64,000 bases of DNA from CAVONB01 sp963697205 (GTDB lineage: Bacteria > Pseudomonadota > Alphaproteobacteria > Rhizobiales > Hyphomicrobiaceae). Below the pieces are notes generated by a model that did no database searches, was not told the DNA's origin, and worked only from the letters and a program-made list of their open reading frames with translations. This document shows positions 16,919 through 26,046 of this stretch, piece by piece; the first letter of the stretch is position 1, and each line of letters opens with the position of its first letter. The position numbers and the translations under genes were made by a program. Location of the stretch: NCBI GenBank assembly GCA_963697205.1, contig CAVONB010000006.1:1-64000 (forward strand). The letters run 5' to 3'.

Positions 16919-17785
16919 ATGAGCAACCCAGAGACGATTCGCCCGAGCCCGCGCGTCGCCGCCGGCGGCGTGACGTTTGCCAACGACGCGCCGATCGCGG
17001 TCTTCGCCGGTCCCTGCCAGATGGAATCGCGCGCCCACGCGCTGGAGATGGCGGCCGCGCTGAAGGAGATTTGCGCGAGCCTGGGATTGGGCCTCGTCTA
17101 CAAGTCGTCCTTCGACAAGGCGAATCGCACGAGCTTGACCGGCAAGCGGGGCATCGGCCTCGACGGCGCGCTGCCGGTATTTGCCGAGATCCGCGAGAGC
17201 CTGGGCCTGCCCGTCGTCACCGATGTCCATGAGGCCGGCCAGTGCGCACGCCTCGCCGAGGTCGTCGACGTGCTGCAGATCCCAGCGTTCCTGTGCCGAC
17301 AGACCGACCTGCTCGTCGCCGCCGCCGAGACGGGCCGCGTCGTCAAGATCAAGAAGGGCCAGTTCCTCGCGCCCTGGGACATGAAGAACGTCGTCGCCAA
17401 GGTGACGGCGAGCGGCAATCCCAACGTGCTGTTGACCGAGCGCGGCGTCTCCTTCGGCTACAACACGCTCGTCACCGACATGCGCGCGCTGCCGATCATG
17501 GCGGAGACGGGCGCGCCGGTGATCTTCGATGCCACGCATTCGGTGCAGCAGCCGGGCGGCCAGGGCACGAGCTCTGGCGGCGACCGCCGCTTCGTGCCGG
17601 TCCTGGCGCGCGCCGCCGTGGCCGTCGGCGTGGCGGGCCTTTTCATCGAGACCCACCAGGACCCCGACAACGCGCCCTCCGACGGCCCCAATATGGTACC
17701 GTTGAAGGACTTCGGTGCACTGATGCGTGAGCTGATGGCGATCGATCGAGTGGTCAAGGCGGAGCGGCGCACGCCATCTGCGTGA
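16919..17785 (+). CDS. kdsA: 3-deoxy-8-phosphooctulonate synthase (KDO-8-P synthase)
   Basis: KdsA condenses phosphoenolpyruvate with arabinose 5-phosphate to make KDO-8-P for lipid A/LPS core. The 288-residue protein from ATG 16919 shows the family blocks IAVFAGPCQMESR (metal/PEP site with Cys), VYKSSFDKANRTS, VTDVHEAGQC, IPAFLCRQTDLL, KIKKGQFLAPWDMKNV, FDATHSVQQPGG and LFIETHQDPDNAPSDGPNM. The organism therefore makes KDO-containing LPS. In many alphaproteobacteria kdsA sits near pyrG and eno; here it is followed by a short membrane protein gene and a K+ antiporter. Confidence 0.95.
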   Translation: MSNPETIRPSPRVAAGGVTFANDAPIAVFAGPCQMESRAHALEMAAALKEICASLGLGLVYKSSFDKANRTSLTGKRGIGLDGALPVFAEIRESLGLPVVTDVHEAGQCARLAEVVDVLQIPAFLCRQTDLLVAAAETGRVVKIKKGQFLAPWDMKNVVAKVTASGNPNVLLTERGVSFGYNTLVTDMRALPIMAETGAPVIFDATHSVQQPGGQGTSSGGDRRFVPVLARAAVAVGVAGLFIETHQDPDNAPSDGPNMVPLKDFGALMRELMAIDRVVKAERRTPSA

Positions 17786-17878
17786 TCGCTCCACCTGAGA
17801 GCGTCGACCGGGCAAGCCCGCCGGCGCCGATTTCCTCTGGTCGTGACGACGCCGGCCGCAGGCGCGGGCCGGCGGCGC

Positions 17879-18067
17879 TCAGCGCACCGCACTCGTTCGC
17901 GGCGCAGCGGCGACCGTTGTCGCAGCGCAGTGTTTGGTGGTGCAGAACGAGCCGTCCCAGTTGAGGCTCGAAGCGCCCATCACGGCGATTGCGAAGATCG
18001 TCGAGAACAGGCTGGTTGTTGCCGTCGTCACGACGGCAGCAACGATACGCGGTACCAAGACTGACAT
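17879..18067 (-). CDS. Small membrane or secreted protein, unknown function
   Basis: A 62-codon frame is preceded by a strong ribosome site (GGAGGG, about seven bases from ATG 18067). This is better than most true starts in the window. Residues ~8-32 (VAAVVTTATTSLFSTIFAIAVMG) form one hydrophobic segment, followed by a polar tail with two Cys (SFCTTKHCAATT). I do not recognise the family. Its promoter region shares the divergent gap with the Kef-type antiporter, where a CtrA box lies. Confidence 0.5.
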   Translation of the reverse strand: MSVLVPRIVAAVVTTATTSLFSTIFAIAVMGASSLNWDGSFCTTKHCAATTVAAAPRTSAVR

Positions 18068-18158
18068 GACCTAACCCTCCAGGTGGTGCCGGCGGCCGAT
18101 CGTGCGCTTAAGCGTCTTCTTTCGGCGCGTCAGCCCTGCAAGGTTACGTAAAGATCCC

Positions 18159-18173
18159 TTAACATTGCGTTAA
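18159..18173. promoter_or_regulatory. CtrA box (TTAA-N7-TTAA)
   Basis: TTAA-CATTGCG-TTAA is an exact match to the alphaproteobacterial CtrA consensus. It lies inside the longer dyad CCTTAAC-ATTGC-GTTAAGG (18157-18175). It is 68 bases upstream of the antiporter start and 92 bases upstream of the small membrane protein start, in the divergent gap. The surrounding sequence is AT-rich for this genome. Confidence 0.65.
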
Positions 18174-18241
18174 GGTAAGCGAATTATGAACACGGGGCTG
18201 CACGCGCCGGGCGCACCGGACGTCACGCGGCATAGGTGAGA

Positions 18242-20107
18242 ATGTACGTCACACTGCTCGAGGTTGCCGTCTTATTGGCCGCCGCCGCCATCGCCGCGCC
18301 GCTTGCGAGGTTTGCCCGCATCGGCACCGTGCTTGGCTATCTGATCGCCGGCGTCCTGTTGGGGCCCTACGGCATCGGCTCGGTGTTCTCGATCTATGCC
18401 GCACAGAAGATTCTGCACTTCGCAGAGTTCGGCATCGTGCTGCTGCTCTTCCTCATCGGCCTGGAGTTGCGCCCCCGGCGCCTTCAAGCCATGCGCGGCG
18501 CGATCTTCGGGCTGGGCGGCTCGCAGGTGGCGCTGACCGCGGCTGTGCTCGCCGTCTTCGGCATGGTGCTGGGCTTGCCGGCCGCCTCCGCACTCTATGC
18601 GGGCCTCGCCCTGGCGCTGTCGTCGACCGCGTTCGCCCTGCAGACGTTGGAGGAAACGGGCGAGATCACCGCGCGCCACGGCCGCCTGGCGTTCGCCGTT
18701 CTGCTGTTCCAGGATCTCGCCGCCATCCCGCTCATCGCGCTGGCGCCCGTCTTCGCGATCACCGCCGGTGGCGCCGCCGCGCGCATGGACCTGTGGTCGG
18801 CGCTGATGGCGCTCGTCACCATCGGTCTCGTCGTCCTGGTCGGCCACTTCCTGCTCGATCGCATGTTCCGCCTGATCGCGAAGACGCGCGTCAAGGAAGC
18901 GATGACGGCAGCGGCTTTGCTCGTCATCATCGGCATCACGCTCGTCATGCAGCAGGCGGGCCTGTCGGCAGCGCTGGGCGCCTTCATCGCTGGCGCGCTG
19001 CTTGCGGAATCCTCCTATCGTCACGAGATCGAGGCCGACATCCAGCCCTTTCAGGGCCTGCTGCTCGGGGTTTTCTTCACCGCCGTGGGCATGTCGCTCA
19101 ACCTCAACCTCGTCATCGAGCGCCCCGACGTCCTCCTGCTGTTGACCGTCGCCCTCGTCACGGTCAAGGGCGTCGTGCTCTATCTGCTGGGCCGGCGCCA
19201 GGGTCTGCCGCAAGGGCCCGCCCGGCGCTTTGCGATTTCCATCAGCCAGGGCGGTGAGTTCGCCTTCGTCCTGTTCGGCGCAAGCGTCGCCTATGGGATT
19301 CTGAGCAAGATCCAGGTGGAAGTGATGAGCGTCGTCGTCACGCTGTCGATGGCCGCCACGCCGCTGCTGTTGGCGCTCGACAATGTGCTCGCGCGACACC
19401 TCGATCGCAACGCGCCGCCGGAGAAGTTCGAGCGCCCGCCCGAGGCCGATGGTCACGTCGTGATCGCCGGCTTCGGCCGCTTCGGCCAGATCGTGGCCCG
19501 CGTCCTGCGCGCCAAGCGCATCCCCTTCACGGCGCTGGATATCAGCCCGGACCAGATCACGCTGGTGGAGCGGTTTGGCCAGAAGGCGTTCTATGGCGAT
19601 GCCAGCCGGCGCGACATCCTGGAGGCTGCCCAGACAGGCAAGGCCCGCGCTTTCGTGCTGGCCATCGACGACGTCGAGGCGTCCCTGCGCACCGCCGAGC
19701 TCGTCCGCGCCATCTATCCGAAGCTGCCCGTCTACGCCCGCGCCCGCAATCGTAATCACGCCCACCGCCTGCTCGACGCCGGCGTCAAGATCGTCCAGCG
19801 CGAGACGTTCCTGTCGGCGCTCGAAATCACGCACGGCGTCCTGCGGGAATTGAACATCCCCGAGCGCGAGATCGAGCGGACCGTGCGCACATTCCGGGCC
19901 CACGACGAGCGGCGCCTGATCGCCGACTACACGCACTACAGCGACATCGAGAAGATCCTGGACAACGCCCGCAGCGATGCCTCAACCCTGGAGCGGCTGT
20001 TCGCGGAGGACGCGGAGGAAGAGGCCAGGATCGCGAAGGAGGCGGCCGAGGCCAAGCCGCCCGCCAAGCCGACTGCCAAGCCAAAGGACCCGCCGGTCAT
20101 CCCGTGA
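18242..20107 (+). CDS. Kef-type monovalent cation:proton antiporter (KefB/KefC family)
   Basis: This 621-residue inner-membrane protein has an N-terminal Na+/H+ exchanger domain of about 12 helices (residues ~1-385). A cytosolic RCK/TrkA-N domain follows from ~400 (HVVIAGFGRFGQIVARVLRAKRI, a Rossmann GxGxxG). Family transport blocks include GYLIAGVLLGPYGIG, ALSSTAFALQTL, LLFQDLAAIPLIAL and LGAFIAGALLAES. The C-terminus is Lys/Pro/Ala-rich. It exports K+ in exchange for H+, with gating by a bound nucleotide or thiol in studied members. I took ATG 18242; a GTG six bases upstream is possible. A CtrA box precedes it. Confidence 0.92.
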   Translation: MYVTLLEVAVLLAAAAIAAPLARFARIGTVLGYLIAGVLLGPYGIGSVFSIYAAQKILHFAEFGIVLLLFLIGLELRPRRLQAMRGAIFGLGGSQVALTAAVLAVFGMVLGLPAASALYAGLALALSSTAFALQTLEETGEITARHGRLAFAVLLFQDLAAIPLIALAPVFAITAGGAAARMDLWSALMALVTIGLVVLVGHFLLDRMFRLIAKTRVKEAMTAAALLVIIGITLVMQQAGLSAALGAFIAGALLAESSYRHEIEADIQPFQGLLLGVFFTAVGMSLNLNLVIERPDVLLLLTVALVTVKGVVLYLLGRRQGLPQGPARRFAISISQGGEFAFVLFGASVAYGILSKIQVEVMSVVVTLSMAATPLLLALDNVLARHLDRNAPPEKFERPPEADGHVVIAGFGRFGQIVARVLRAKRIPFTALDISPDQITLVERFGQKAFYGDASRRDILEAAQTGKARAFVLAIDDVEASLRTAELVRAIYPKLPVYARARNRNHAHRLLDAGVKIVQRETFLSALEITHGVLRELNIPEREIERTVRTFRAHDERRLIADYTHYSDIEKILDNARSDASTLERLFAEDAEEEARIAKEAAEAKPPAKPTAKPKDPPVIP

Positions 20108-20307
20108 GGCGAAGGCGCAACCCGCGCGCCTGAAACGCCAGCCCGGCGGCAAAGGGGCGTGCACGCCCGCGCACCTGCCTTTACGTGTCGGCGGCCGAGG
20201 GCTAAACCTGCCGCTCGACAGGGGCAGGGTGGAGTTGGACGGGCGCCGGGTCGCCCGCGGGGGCCGCAACAGTGCGGCTCGCATGCACCCGATCGAGAGG
20301 ACGAGGG

Positions 20308-22332
20308 ATGGCAGCAGGCTCAGCGAAGAACAAGGCGGCCGGTGCGACGCATCAGGATATGGCCAACGCCATCCGCGGCCTCGCCATGGATGCCGTGGAG
20401 GCGGCCAAGTCGGGCCATCCCGGCATGCCCATGGGCATGGCCGACGTGGCGACGGTGCTGTTCAGCGAATTCCTGCGCTTTGAGGCGACCAACCCGGACT
20501 GGGGCGACCGCGACCGCTTCGTGCTGTCGGCGGGCCATGGCTCCATGCTGCTCTATGCCTTGCTTTATCTCACCGGTTACCCGGGCATGGGGCTAGACGA
20601 GATCAAGGGCTTCCGCCAACTCGGCTCCAAGACGGCGGGGCATCCCGAGTACGGCCACGCGCCCGGCATCGAGACGACGACGGGTCCGCTTGGCCAGGGG
20701 CTCGCCAACGGCGTCGGCATGGCGCTGGCCGAACGGCTGCTGAACGCGCGAACCGAGGGGCTGGTCGACCACCACACCTGGGTCATCGCCGGCGACGGCT
20801 GCCTCATGGAAGGTATCAGCCAGGAGGCCATCTCGCTCGCTGGGCACCTGCGCCTCGGCAAGCTCGTCGTGCTGTTCGACGACAACGAGATCTCGATCGA
20901 CGGACCGACCAGCCTGACCACGTCGGAGGACCAGATCGCGCGCTTCACCGCTGCCGGCTGGAACACCGCGCGCATCGACGGCCACGACGCCGGAGCGATC
21001 CGCAAGGCCCTCGCCGCCGCCAAGGCCGACGCGTCCCGGCCATGGCTGATCGCCTGCCGCACGCGCATCGGGTTCGGCGCCCCCACAAAGGAAGGCAAGT
21101 CGTCTGCCCACGGCGAGCCGCTGGGGGCCGAGGAGATCAAGGGCGCGCGCGCTAGGCTCGGACTTTCCGATAAGCCCTTCGACGTGGCCGCGCCCGTGCT
21201 CGAGGCGTGGCGCGCCATCGGCCAGCGCTGCCGCCCCGACCATGACGCTTGGCAGGCCCGCCTCGCCAAGGCGTCCCCCGCGATCCAGGCCTGGCTGCAG
21301 GCCCCCACCGCCGCCTCCCGCCAGGCCGCCATCGTCGCCGCCGTGCGCGCCACCAAGGCCGCCTTTGCCGCCGACGAGGCCAAGCGCGCCACGCGTGTAT
21401 GGTCGCAGATGACGCTCGAGCAGCTGGTGCCCGTGATGCCCGAGCTGATCGGCGGATCCGCCGATCTCACCGGCTCCAACGGCACGCGCACCAAGCACCA
21501 CAAGCCCGTCAGCGCCGAGGACTTCACGGCCAATTACATCCACTATGGCGTGCGCGAGCATGCCATGGCAGCCGCCATGAACGGCATGGCGCTGCACGGC
21601 GGCGTCGTCCCCTACGGCGCAACGTTCCTCGCCTTTACCGATTACTGCCGGCCCGCCATTCGCCTGTCGGCCCTCATGCGCCAACGCGTGGTCTACGTCA
21701 TGACGCACGACTCCATCGGCCTGGGCGAGGACGGACCCACGCATCAGCCCGTGGAGCACCTGGCCGCCTTGCGCGCCATTCCGGATCTGGTCGTGCTGCG
21801 ACCGGCCGATCCCGTCGAGACGGCGGAATGCTGGGAAGTCGCGCTGGCCGCCGTCGATCATCCAAGCGTCGTCGTGCTGACGCGTCAGGCCGTGCCGCTG
21901 CTGCGCGGCGTGGAAGGCGCCGAAACCGTTGGCGCCGAGAACGTCACCGCGCGTGGGGCCTATGTTCTGCGCGAGCCGACGGCCAAGCGCGCTGTCACGC
22001 TCATGGCGACCGGCTCGGAGGTCGGCGTCGCGGTCGAGGCAGCCGGCTTGCTGGCAGCCGAGGGCATCGCCGCCGCCGTGGTCTCCATGCCGTCATTCGA
22101 GCTGTTCCGCCGCCAGACCGAGCGCTATCGCGCGAAGGTCCTGGGCGACGCACCGCGCATCGCTGTGGAGGCCGCTGTCCGATTCGGCTGGGACGAGTGG
22201 CTGCGACCGGGAGATGCGTTCATCGGCATGACCGGATTCGGCGCTTCGGCACCGGCCGGCAAGCTCTACCAGCATTTCGGCATCACGGCCGCCGCTATCG
22301 CAGACAAGGCCCGGCGCGCCATCGCCGCTTGA
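20308..22332 (+). CDS. tkt: Transketolase
   Basis: Transketolase is a TPP-dependent enzyme of the non-oxidative pentose phosphate pathway and Calvin-type cycles. The 674-residue protein from ATG 20308 (site GAGGACGAGGG) shows KSGHPGMPMGMADVATVLF, TTGPLGQGLANGVGMALAE, the TPP motif GDGCLMEGISQEAISLAGHL with DDNEISIDGP, the pyrimidine-binding GVREHAMAAAMNGMALHGG, and HDSIGLGEDGPTHQPVEHL. It is followed by convergent and then co-directional genes including pgk, a typical carbon-metabolism cluster in this class. Confidence 0.96.
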   Translation: MAAGSAKNKAAGATHQDMANAIRGLAMDAVEAAKSGHPGMPMGMADVATVLFSEFLRFEATNPDWGDRDRFVLSAGHGSMLLYALLYLTGYPGMGLDEIKGFRQLGSKTAGHPEYGHAPGIETTTGPLGQGLANGVGMALAERLLNARTEGLVDHHTWVIAGDGCLMEGISQEAISLAGHLRLGKLVVLFDDNEISIDGPTSLTTSEDQIARFTAAGWNTARIDGHDAGAIRKALAAAKADASRPWLIACRTRIGFGAPTKEGKSSAHGEPLGAEEIKGARARLGLSDKPFDVAAPVLEAWRAIGQRCRPDHDAWQARLAKASPAIQAWLQAPTAASRQAAIVAAVRATKAAFAADEAKRATRVWSQMTLEQLVPVMPELIGGSADLTGSNGTRTKHHKPVSAEDFTANYIHYGVREHAMAAAMNGMALHGGVVPYGATFLAFTDYCRPAIRLSALMRQRVVYVMTHDSIGLGEDGPTHQPVEHLAALRAIPDLVVLRPADPVETAECWEVALAAVDHPSVVVLTRQAVPLLRGVEGAETVGAENVTARGAYVLREPTAKRAVTLMATGSEVGVAVEAAGLLAAEGIAAAVVSMPSFELFRRQTERYRAKVLGDAPRIAVEAAVRFGWDEWLRPGDAFIGMTGFGASAPAGKLYQHFGITAAAIADKARRAIAA

Positions 22333-22372
22333 GCGCTGAGCGCCGTCCGGCGCAAAGCGAGGCCACGCGGGA

Positions 22373-22410
22373 AGTGAAGAAAGCGGGGGATCCGCCGATC
22401 CGCCCCGCTT
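22373..22410. terminator. Terminator hairpin between transketolase and the NTF2-like gene
   Basis: AAGCGGGG and CCCCGCTT form an 8-bp stem around a 14-base loop between two convergent genes. On the minus strand the stem is followed by TTCTTC, fitting termination of the NTF2-like gene; on the plus strand the tail is weak. Confidence 0.5.
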
Positions 22411-22443
22411 GCTTGGTCTGTAGTCGAACCGGGCGCGACCGTC

Positions 22444-22920
22444 TCAGACGGGGCTCGCCTTTTTGAAGGCCTGGCGGGCGACCAGCTGCCACTTGCCGCC
22501 GACCTTGTGCCAGACTTCGAGGCACTCGAGCTTCACCTTGATCGGCTTGCCCTCGTAGATGATGTCGGCATCGAAGACGTGTCGCGCGATGCCGGTGTTG
22601 CCGGTCACGGCCTTGGTGCTCTGGTAAAGCCGGATCGACGTGAAGATTTCCTGCTTCGTGACGACCGACTGAACGAACGCCTCGCGGGTCTGCACGTGGC
22701 CGTTCGAATGGCCGAACGAGAGCGCGGGCGAGGCGAGAGCTGTCAGCGCCTTGCCGTCGCCACGCACCATGGCGGACCGGAAGTCCTCGACGGCCTGGGC
22801 AAATTCGGCCGTGGCGTCGGCAGGTGCCGCGCGCGTCGGCGTGACGACGCCGGCAGCAAGGACCAGAAGGCTGATCAGAAAGGCACAAACGTTGACGAGA
22901 TAGTGACGCGAGACTGTCAT
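22444..22920 (-). CDS. Exported SnoaL/NTF2-like (DUF4440-type) protein
   Basis: This 158-residue protein has a signal peptide (VSRHYLVNVCAFLISLLVLAAGVVTPTRAAP) and a cone-shaped NTF2-like domain: AQAVEDFRSAMVRGDGKALTALASPALSFGHSNG, then VQTREAFVQSVV and a beta-rich end (KPIKVKLECLEVWHKVGGKWQLVARQ). ATG 22920 has GGAG upstream. Family members range from isomerases to scaffold domains, and no catalytic residues can be assigned here. It lies alone between transketolase and pgk. Confidence 0.75.
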   Translation of the reverse strand: MTVSRHYLVNVCAFLISLLVLAAGVVTPTRAAPADATAEFAQAVEDFRSAMVRGDGKALTALASPALSFGHSNGHVQTREAFVQSVVTKQEIFTSIRLYQSTKAVTGNTGIARHVFDADIIYEGKPIKVKLECLEVWHKVGGKWQLVARQAFKKASPV

Positions 22921-23125
22921 TGGCTCCACTCCACGATAACAGGTCTTAATGTTTTCACACGTGAAGCTTAATGAACCGTTCCCGACAGTCGCCCGATGCG
23001 ACACGTCCTGCCGGACGCCGCTGTTGACCCCTCTGCGCTAACACTCCGAGCCGACGCCCCTTGTCCTGCGCCCCGCCCCTCGGCTAGACCGCTCGCCGGA
23101 ACGTTCGCCGCCGCGGGAGAGCCAG

Positions 23126-24331
23126 ATGAACCTCGACAACCTGAAAACCACCGACGCCGTCGACGTCGCCGGCAAACGCGTGCTCGTGCGCGCCGATCTC
23201 AACGTGCCCGTCCATGGCGGCCAGGTGTCCGACGCCACGCGACTGGAGCGCCTGGTCCCCGGCCTGCAGGCACTGGCCCGCCGCGGCGCCCGCGTCATCG
23301 TCATGTCCCACTTCGGCCGGCCGAAGAGCGGCCCCGACCCGGAGCTCTCCCTGAAGCCGGTTGCCGAGGCGCTTCAGCGCCTCATCGGCGCGCCGGTCGC
23401 CTTTGCCGAGGACTGCATCGGACCCAAGGCCGAGGCTGCGGTCTCCAAGCTCGCCAAAGGCGGCATCCTCGTTTTGGAGAACTTGCGTTTCCACAAGGGT
23501 GAGGAGAAGAACGACGCAGCCTTCGCCGTAGCGCTCGCCGCCCTCGGCGATCTCTTCGTCGGTGATGCTTTCTCCACCGCCCATCGCGCCCATGCCTCCA
23601 CCGAGGGCGTCACCCATCTGCTGCCGTCCTATGCCGGCCCGCTGCTGATGGAGGAGATCGATGCCCTGCGCACCGCTCTGGAAAAGCCCCAGCGCCCGAC
23701 CGCCGCGCTGGTCGGCGGCGCCAAGGTGTCGACCAAAATCCCCGTTCTGATGAACCTTCTGCCCAAGGTCGACGTGCTGATCATCGGTGGCGGCATGGCC
23801 AATACCTTCCTGCAGGCCAAGGGCGTGGCCGTCGGCAAGTCGCTGGCCGAGCCCGATTTCGCCGACAAGGCCCGCGAGATCATGGCCGCTGCCGAGCAGT
23901 CGGGCTGCCGCATCCTGCTGCCCGTCGACGCCGTCGTGGCGAAGGAGTTCAAGGCCGGTGCCGCGTCTTCAACGTGTCCCGTTGACGAGGTCCCCGCCGA
24001 CGCCATGATCCTCGACATCGGCGCGCGCTCTGTCGCCGCGCTGAACGAGGCGCTCGCCACCTGCAAGACGCTGCTGTGGAACGGCCCTGTCGGCGCCTTT
24101 GAGATCGAACCGTTCGGCAACGGCACCTTCGAGCTTGCCCGCACGGCGGCAGCGCTGACCAAGGCCGGCAAGCTCGTGTCCGTCGCCGGCGGCGGCGATA
24201 CCGTCGCCGCGTTGAACGCTGCCGGCGTCACCGACGAATTCACTTATGTCTCTACTGCCGGCGGCGCGTTCCTCGAATGGCTCGAGGGCCGCGAGCTGCC
24301 GGGCGTCGCCGCGCTGGCGCGGGCGGCCTGA
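23126..24331 (+). CDS. pgk: Phosphoglycerate kinase
   Basis: Pgk interconverts 1,3-bisphosphoglycerate and 3-phosphoglycerate with ADP/ATP. The 401-residue protein starts at ATG 23126 (site GGGAGAG). Family blocks are RVLVRADLNVPVHGGQVSD, MSHFGRPK, LLMEEIDAL, LVGGAKVSTKIPVL, TLLWNGPVGAFE and VAGGGDTVAAL. Its stop is separated by one base from the next gene's start, which suggests translational coupling. Confidence 0.97.
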   Translation: MNLDNLKTTDAVDVAGKRVLVRADLNVPVHGGQVSDATRLERLVPGLQALARRGARVIVMSHFGRPKSGPDPELSLKPVAEALQRLIGAPVAFAEDCIGPKAEAAVSKLAKGGILVLENLRFHKGEEKNDAAFAVALAALGDLFVGDAFSTAHRAHASTEGVTHLLPSYAGPLLMEEIDALRTALEKPQRPTAALVGGAKVSTKIPVLMNLLPKVDVLIIGGGMANTFLQAKGVAVGKSLAEPDFADKAREIMAAAEQSGCRILLPVDAVVAKEFKAGAASSTCPVDEVPADAMILDIGARSVAALNEALATCKTLLWNGPVGAFEIEPFGNGTFELARTAAALTKAGKLVSVAGGGDTVAALNAAGVTDEFTYVSTAGGAFLEWLEGRELPGVAALARAA

Positions 24332-24332
24332 G

Positions 24333-25034
24333 ATGGAGGCATCCGGGGGGCAGGCCGCCTGGCCACGCGCGGTGATCTTCGACCTCGACGGCACGCTGGT
24401 CGACAGTGCGCCCGAGATCGGCGAGGCGATCAACGCGGCATTCGCGCTGGTTGGCAAGGGACCGTTCGATCTCGCCCAGGTGCGCACGATGATCGGCGGT
24501 GGCGGTCCCGCCGCCGTGGCGCGCGCTTGCGAGATCGCGGGTGTGACGCTGCCGCCGGAAACCGAGACCCGCGTCATGGCCCGCTTCTATGAGGTCTACG
24601 CCGCCGCGTCCGAGCGCGGGACCGGCCTCTATCCCGGAGCGCTTGCGCTGCTCGACCAGCTGCGCGCCCAAGGGGTCAGGCTGGCGATCTGCACCAACAA
24701 GGCCCAGCCCATCGCCGACATTGCGGTCGCCGCCCTCGGCCTGGCGCGCCGCGTTGATGCCGTGATCGGCGCGCGCGACGGACTGGCCAGGAAACCCGAT
24801 CCCGCGCCGGTGCGCCTCGCCCTGGCCGAGATCGGCAGCGACACGGCCGACGCCGTCATGGTGGGGGATTCCGGCGCCGACATCGGGGCCGCCAAGGCCG
24901 CCGGCCTGCCCGCGATCGCGCTGGCGCACGGCTACGCCAAGGGGCCGGTCGCAGCCCTCGGCGCCGACGAGATCGCCGCCGATCTGGCCGAGGTCCCAGC
25001 CGCCCTGGACCGCCTGCGCCGCCGGCCGGCCTGA
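24333..25034 (+). CDS. gph: HAD-superfamily phosphatase, phosphoglycolate phosphatase-like
   Basis: This 233-residue HAD subfamily IA hydrolase has motif I FDLDGTLVDSAPEI (nucleophile Asp), motif II ICTNKA, motif III Lys in GLARKPDPAPV and motif IV MVGDSGADIGAAKAAG. The four-helix cap between residues ~25 and 95 matches Gph. Phosphoglycolate is the likely substrate; broader activity cannot be excluded. It starts one base after the pgk stop, so the two are co-transcribed. Confidence 0.85.
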   Translation: MEASGGQAAWPRAVIFDLDGTLVDSAPEIGEAINAAFALVGKGPFDLAQVRTMIGGGGPAAVARACEIAGVTLPPETETRVMARFYEVYAAASERGTGLYPGALALLDQLRAQGVRLAICTNKAQPIADIAVAALGLARRVDAVIGARDGLARKPDPAPVRLALAEIGSDTADAVMVGDSGADIGAAKAAGLPAIALAHGYAKGPVAALGADEIAADLAEVPAALDRLRRRPA

Positions 25035-25152
25035 CGGGGATGTGACACTGGCGTGATTTGCCATGCGATCCGCCGGGCACTAAATCAAGCAGCCCGGTGC
25101 ATGTCGGGCGGCGCGGCGTGCGCGCTGATGATCGAGCAGGAACCCCCGGCCG

Positions 25153-25965
25153 ATGCTCACTGAGGTCTATCTGTATTTCGGCGTGGCGATGGCCGGTCTC
25201 GTCAGCTTCCTGTCGCCGTGCGTTCTCCCGCTCGTCCCCCCATATCTCGGCTACATCGGCGGCACCTCGCTCGACCAGATGTCGAACGAACGCGGGATCG
25301 AGGCGCGCGTGTGGCGCCGCGTCGTGATCGCGTCGGTCTTCTTCGTGCTCGGGTTCACCACCGTCTTCGTCGGCTTGGGTGCAGGTGCGTCCCTGTTCGG
25401 CCAGCTGATCCAGACCTACAAGGCCCAGCTCTCGATCGTCGCCGGCCTCGTCATCATTGCGTTCGGCCTCCACTTCCTCGGCATCTTGCGCATTCCGCTG
25501 CTCTACAGCGAGGCGCGCTACCACGCCGAGTCGAGCGGCGCGAGCCTGCTGGGTGCCTATCTCATGGGTCTCGCCTTCGCTTTCGGCTGGACGCCGTGCA
25601 TTGGGCCGATCCTGTCCGCCGTGCTCATCGTTGCGGCCAATGAGGCTAGTATCGGCGCGGGCGTGCGTCTGCTGCTCGCCTATTCGCTCGGTCTAGGCGT
25701 GCCGTTCATCCTCGCCGCCGTCGCCATTCGCCCGTTCCTGTCGTTCATGAAGCGCTTCCGCCGCCATCTCGGCACCGTCGAGAAGGTCATGGGCGCGGTT
25801 CTGGTCTTGACCGGCATCGCCATCCTCAACATTTTTCCATGGCTCAGCATCAACGCGCTCGGACAATGGCTGATCGAGACGTTTCCGAGCCTTGTCACCA
25901 TCGAGGAGATGGTCGGCGGGGAGAAGCTGCAGCACGAGATCATGAAGCAGGGGCTGGAGCGCTGA
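25153..25965 (+). CDS. ccdA: Cytochrome c biogenesis protein CcdA (DsbD transmembrane-type)
   Basis: This 270-residue, six-helix membrane protein passes reducing electrons from thioredoxin to the periplasm for cytochrome c maturation. The two redox cysteines lie in SFLSPCVLPLVPPYLGYIGG and AFGWTPCIGPILSAVLI, the CcdA signatures. The C-terminal extension (QWLIETFPSLVTIEEMVGGEKL) is short. The start ATG 25153 has a weak site. The gene is followed by thiD. Confidence 0.93.
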   Translation: MLTEVYLYFGVAMAGLVSFLSPCVLPLVPPYLGYIGGTSLDQMSNERGIEARVWRRVVIASVFFVLGFTTVFVGLGAGASLFGQLIQTYKAQLSIVAGLVIIAFGLHFLGILRIPLLYSEARYHAESSGASLLGAYLMGLAFAFGWTPCIGPILSAVLIVAANEASIGAGVRLLLAYSLGLGVPFILAAVAIRPFLSFMKRFRRHLGTVEKVMGAVLVLTGIAILNIFPWLSINALGQWLIETFPSLVTIEEMVGGEKLQHEIMKQGLER

Positions 25966-26046
25966 GGCCCTGGCGCGCGGCCGCAGCGCCGCGCTGCGCT
26001 TGCATCGATCCTGGATGGCGCGCCTGAAGCCAGAGGAACGACCGCG

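Noticed and set aside
18272..19936. Long open frame (554 codons) antisense to the Kef antiporter
   Set aside because: Composition is the Arg/Asp/His-rich pattern typical of the reverse complement of a GC-rich gene. It shows no domain and no ribosome site, and the plus-strand gene is certain.
25966..26046. TPP riboswitch before thiD
   Set aside because: The 80-base leader lacks the conserved THI-box stretches and thiD follows ccdA closely.
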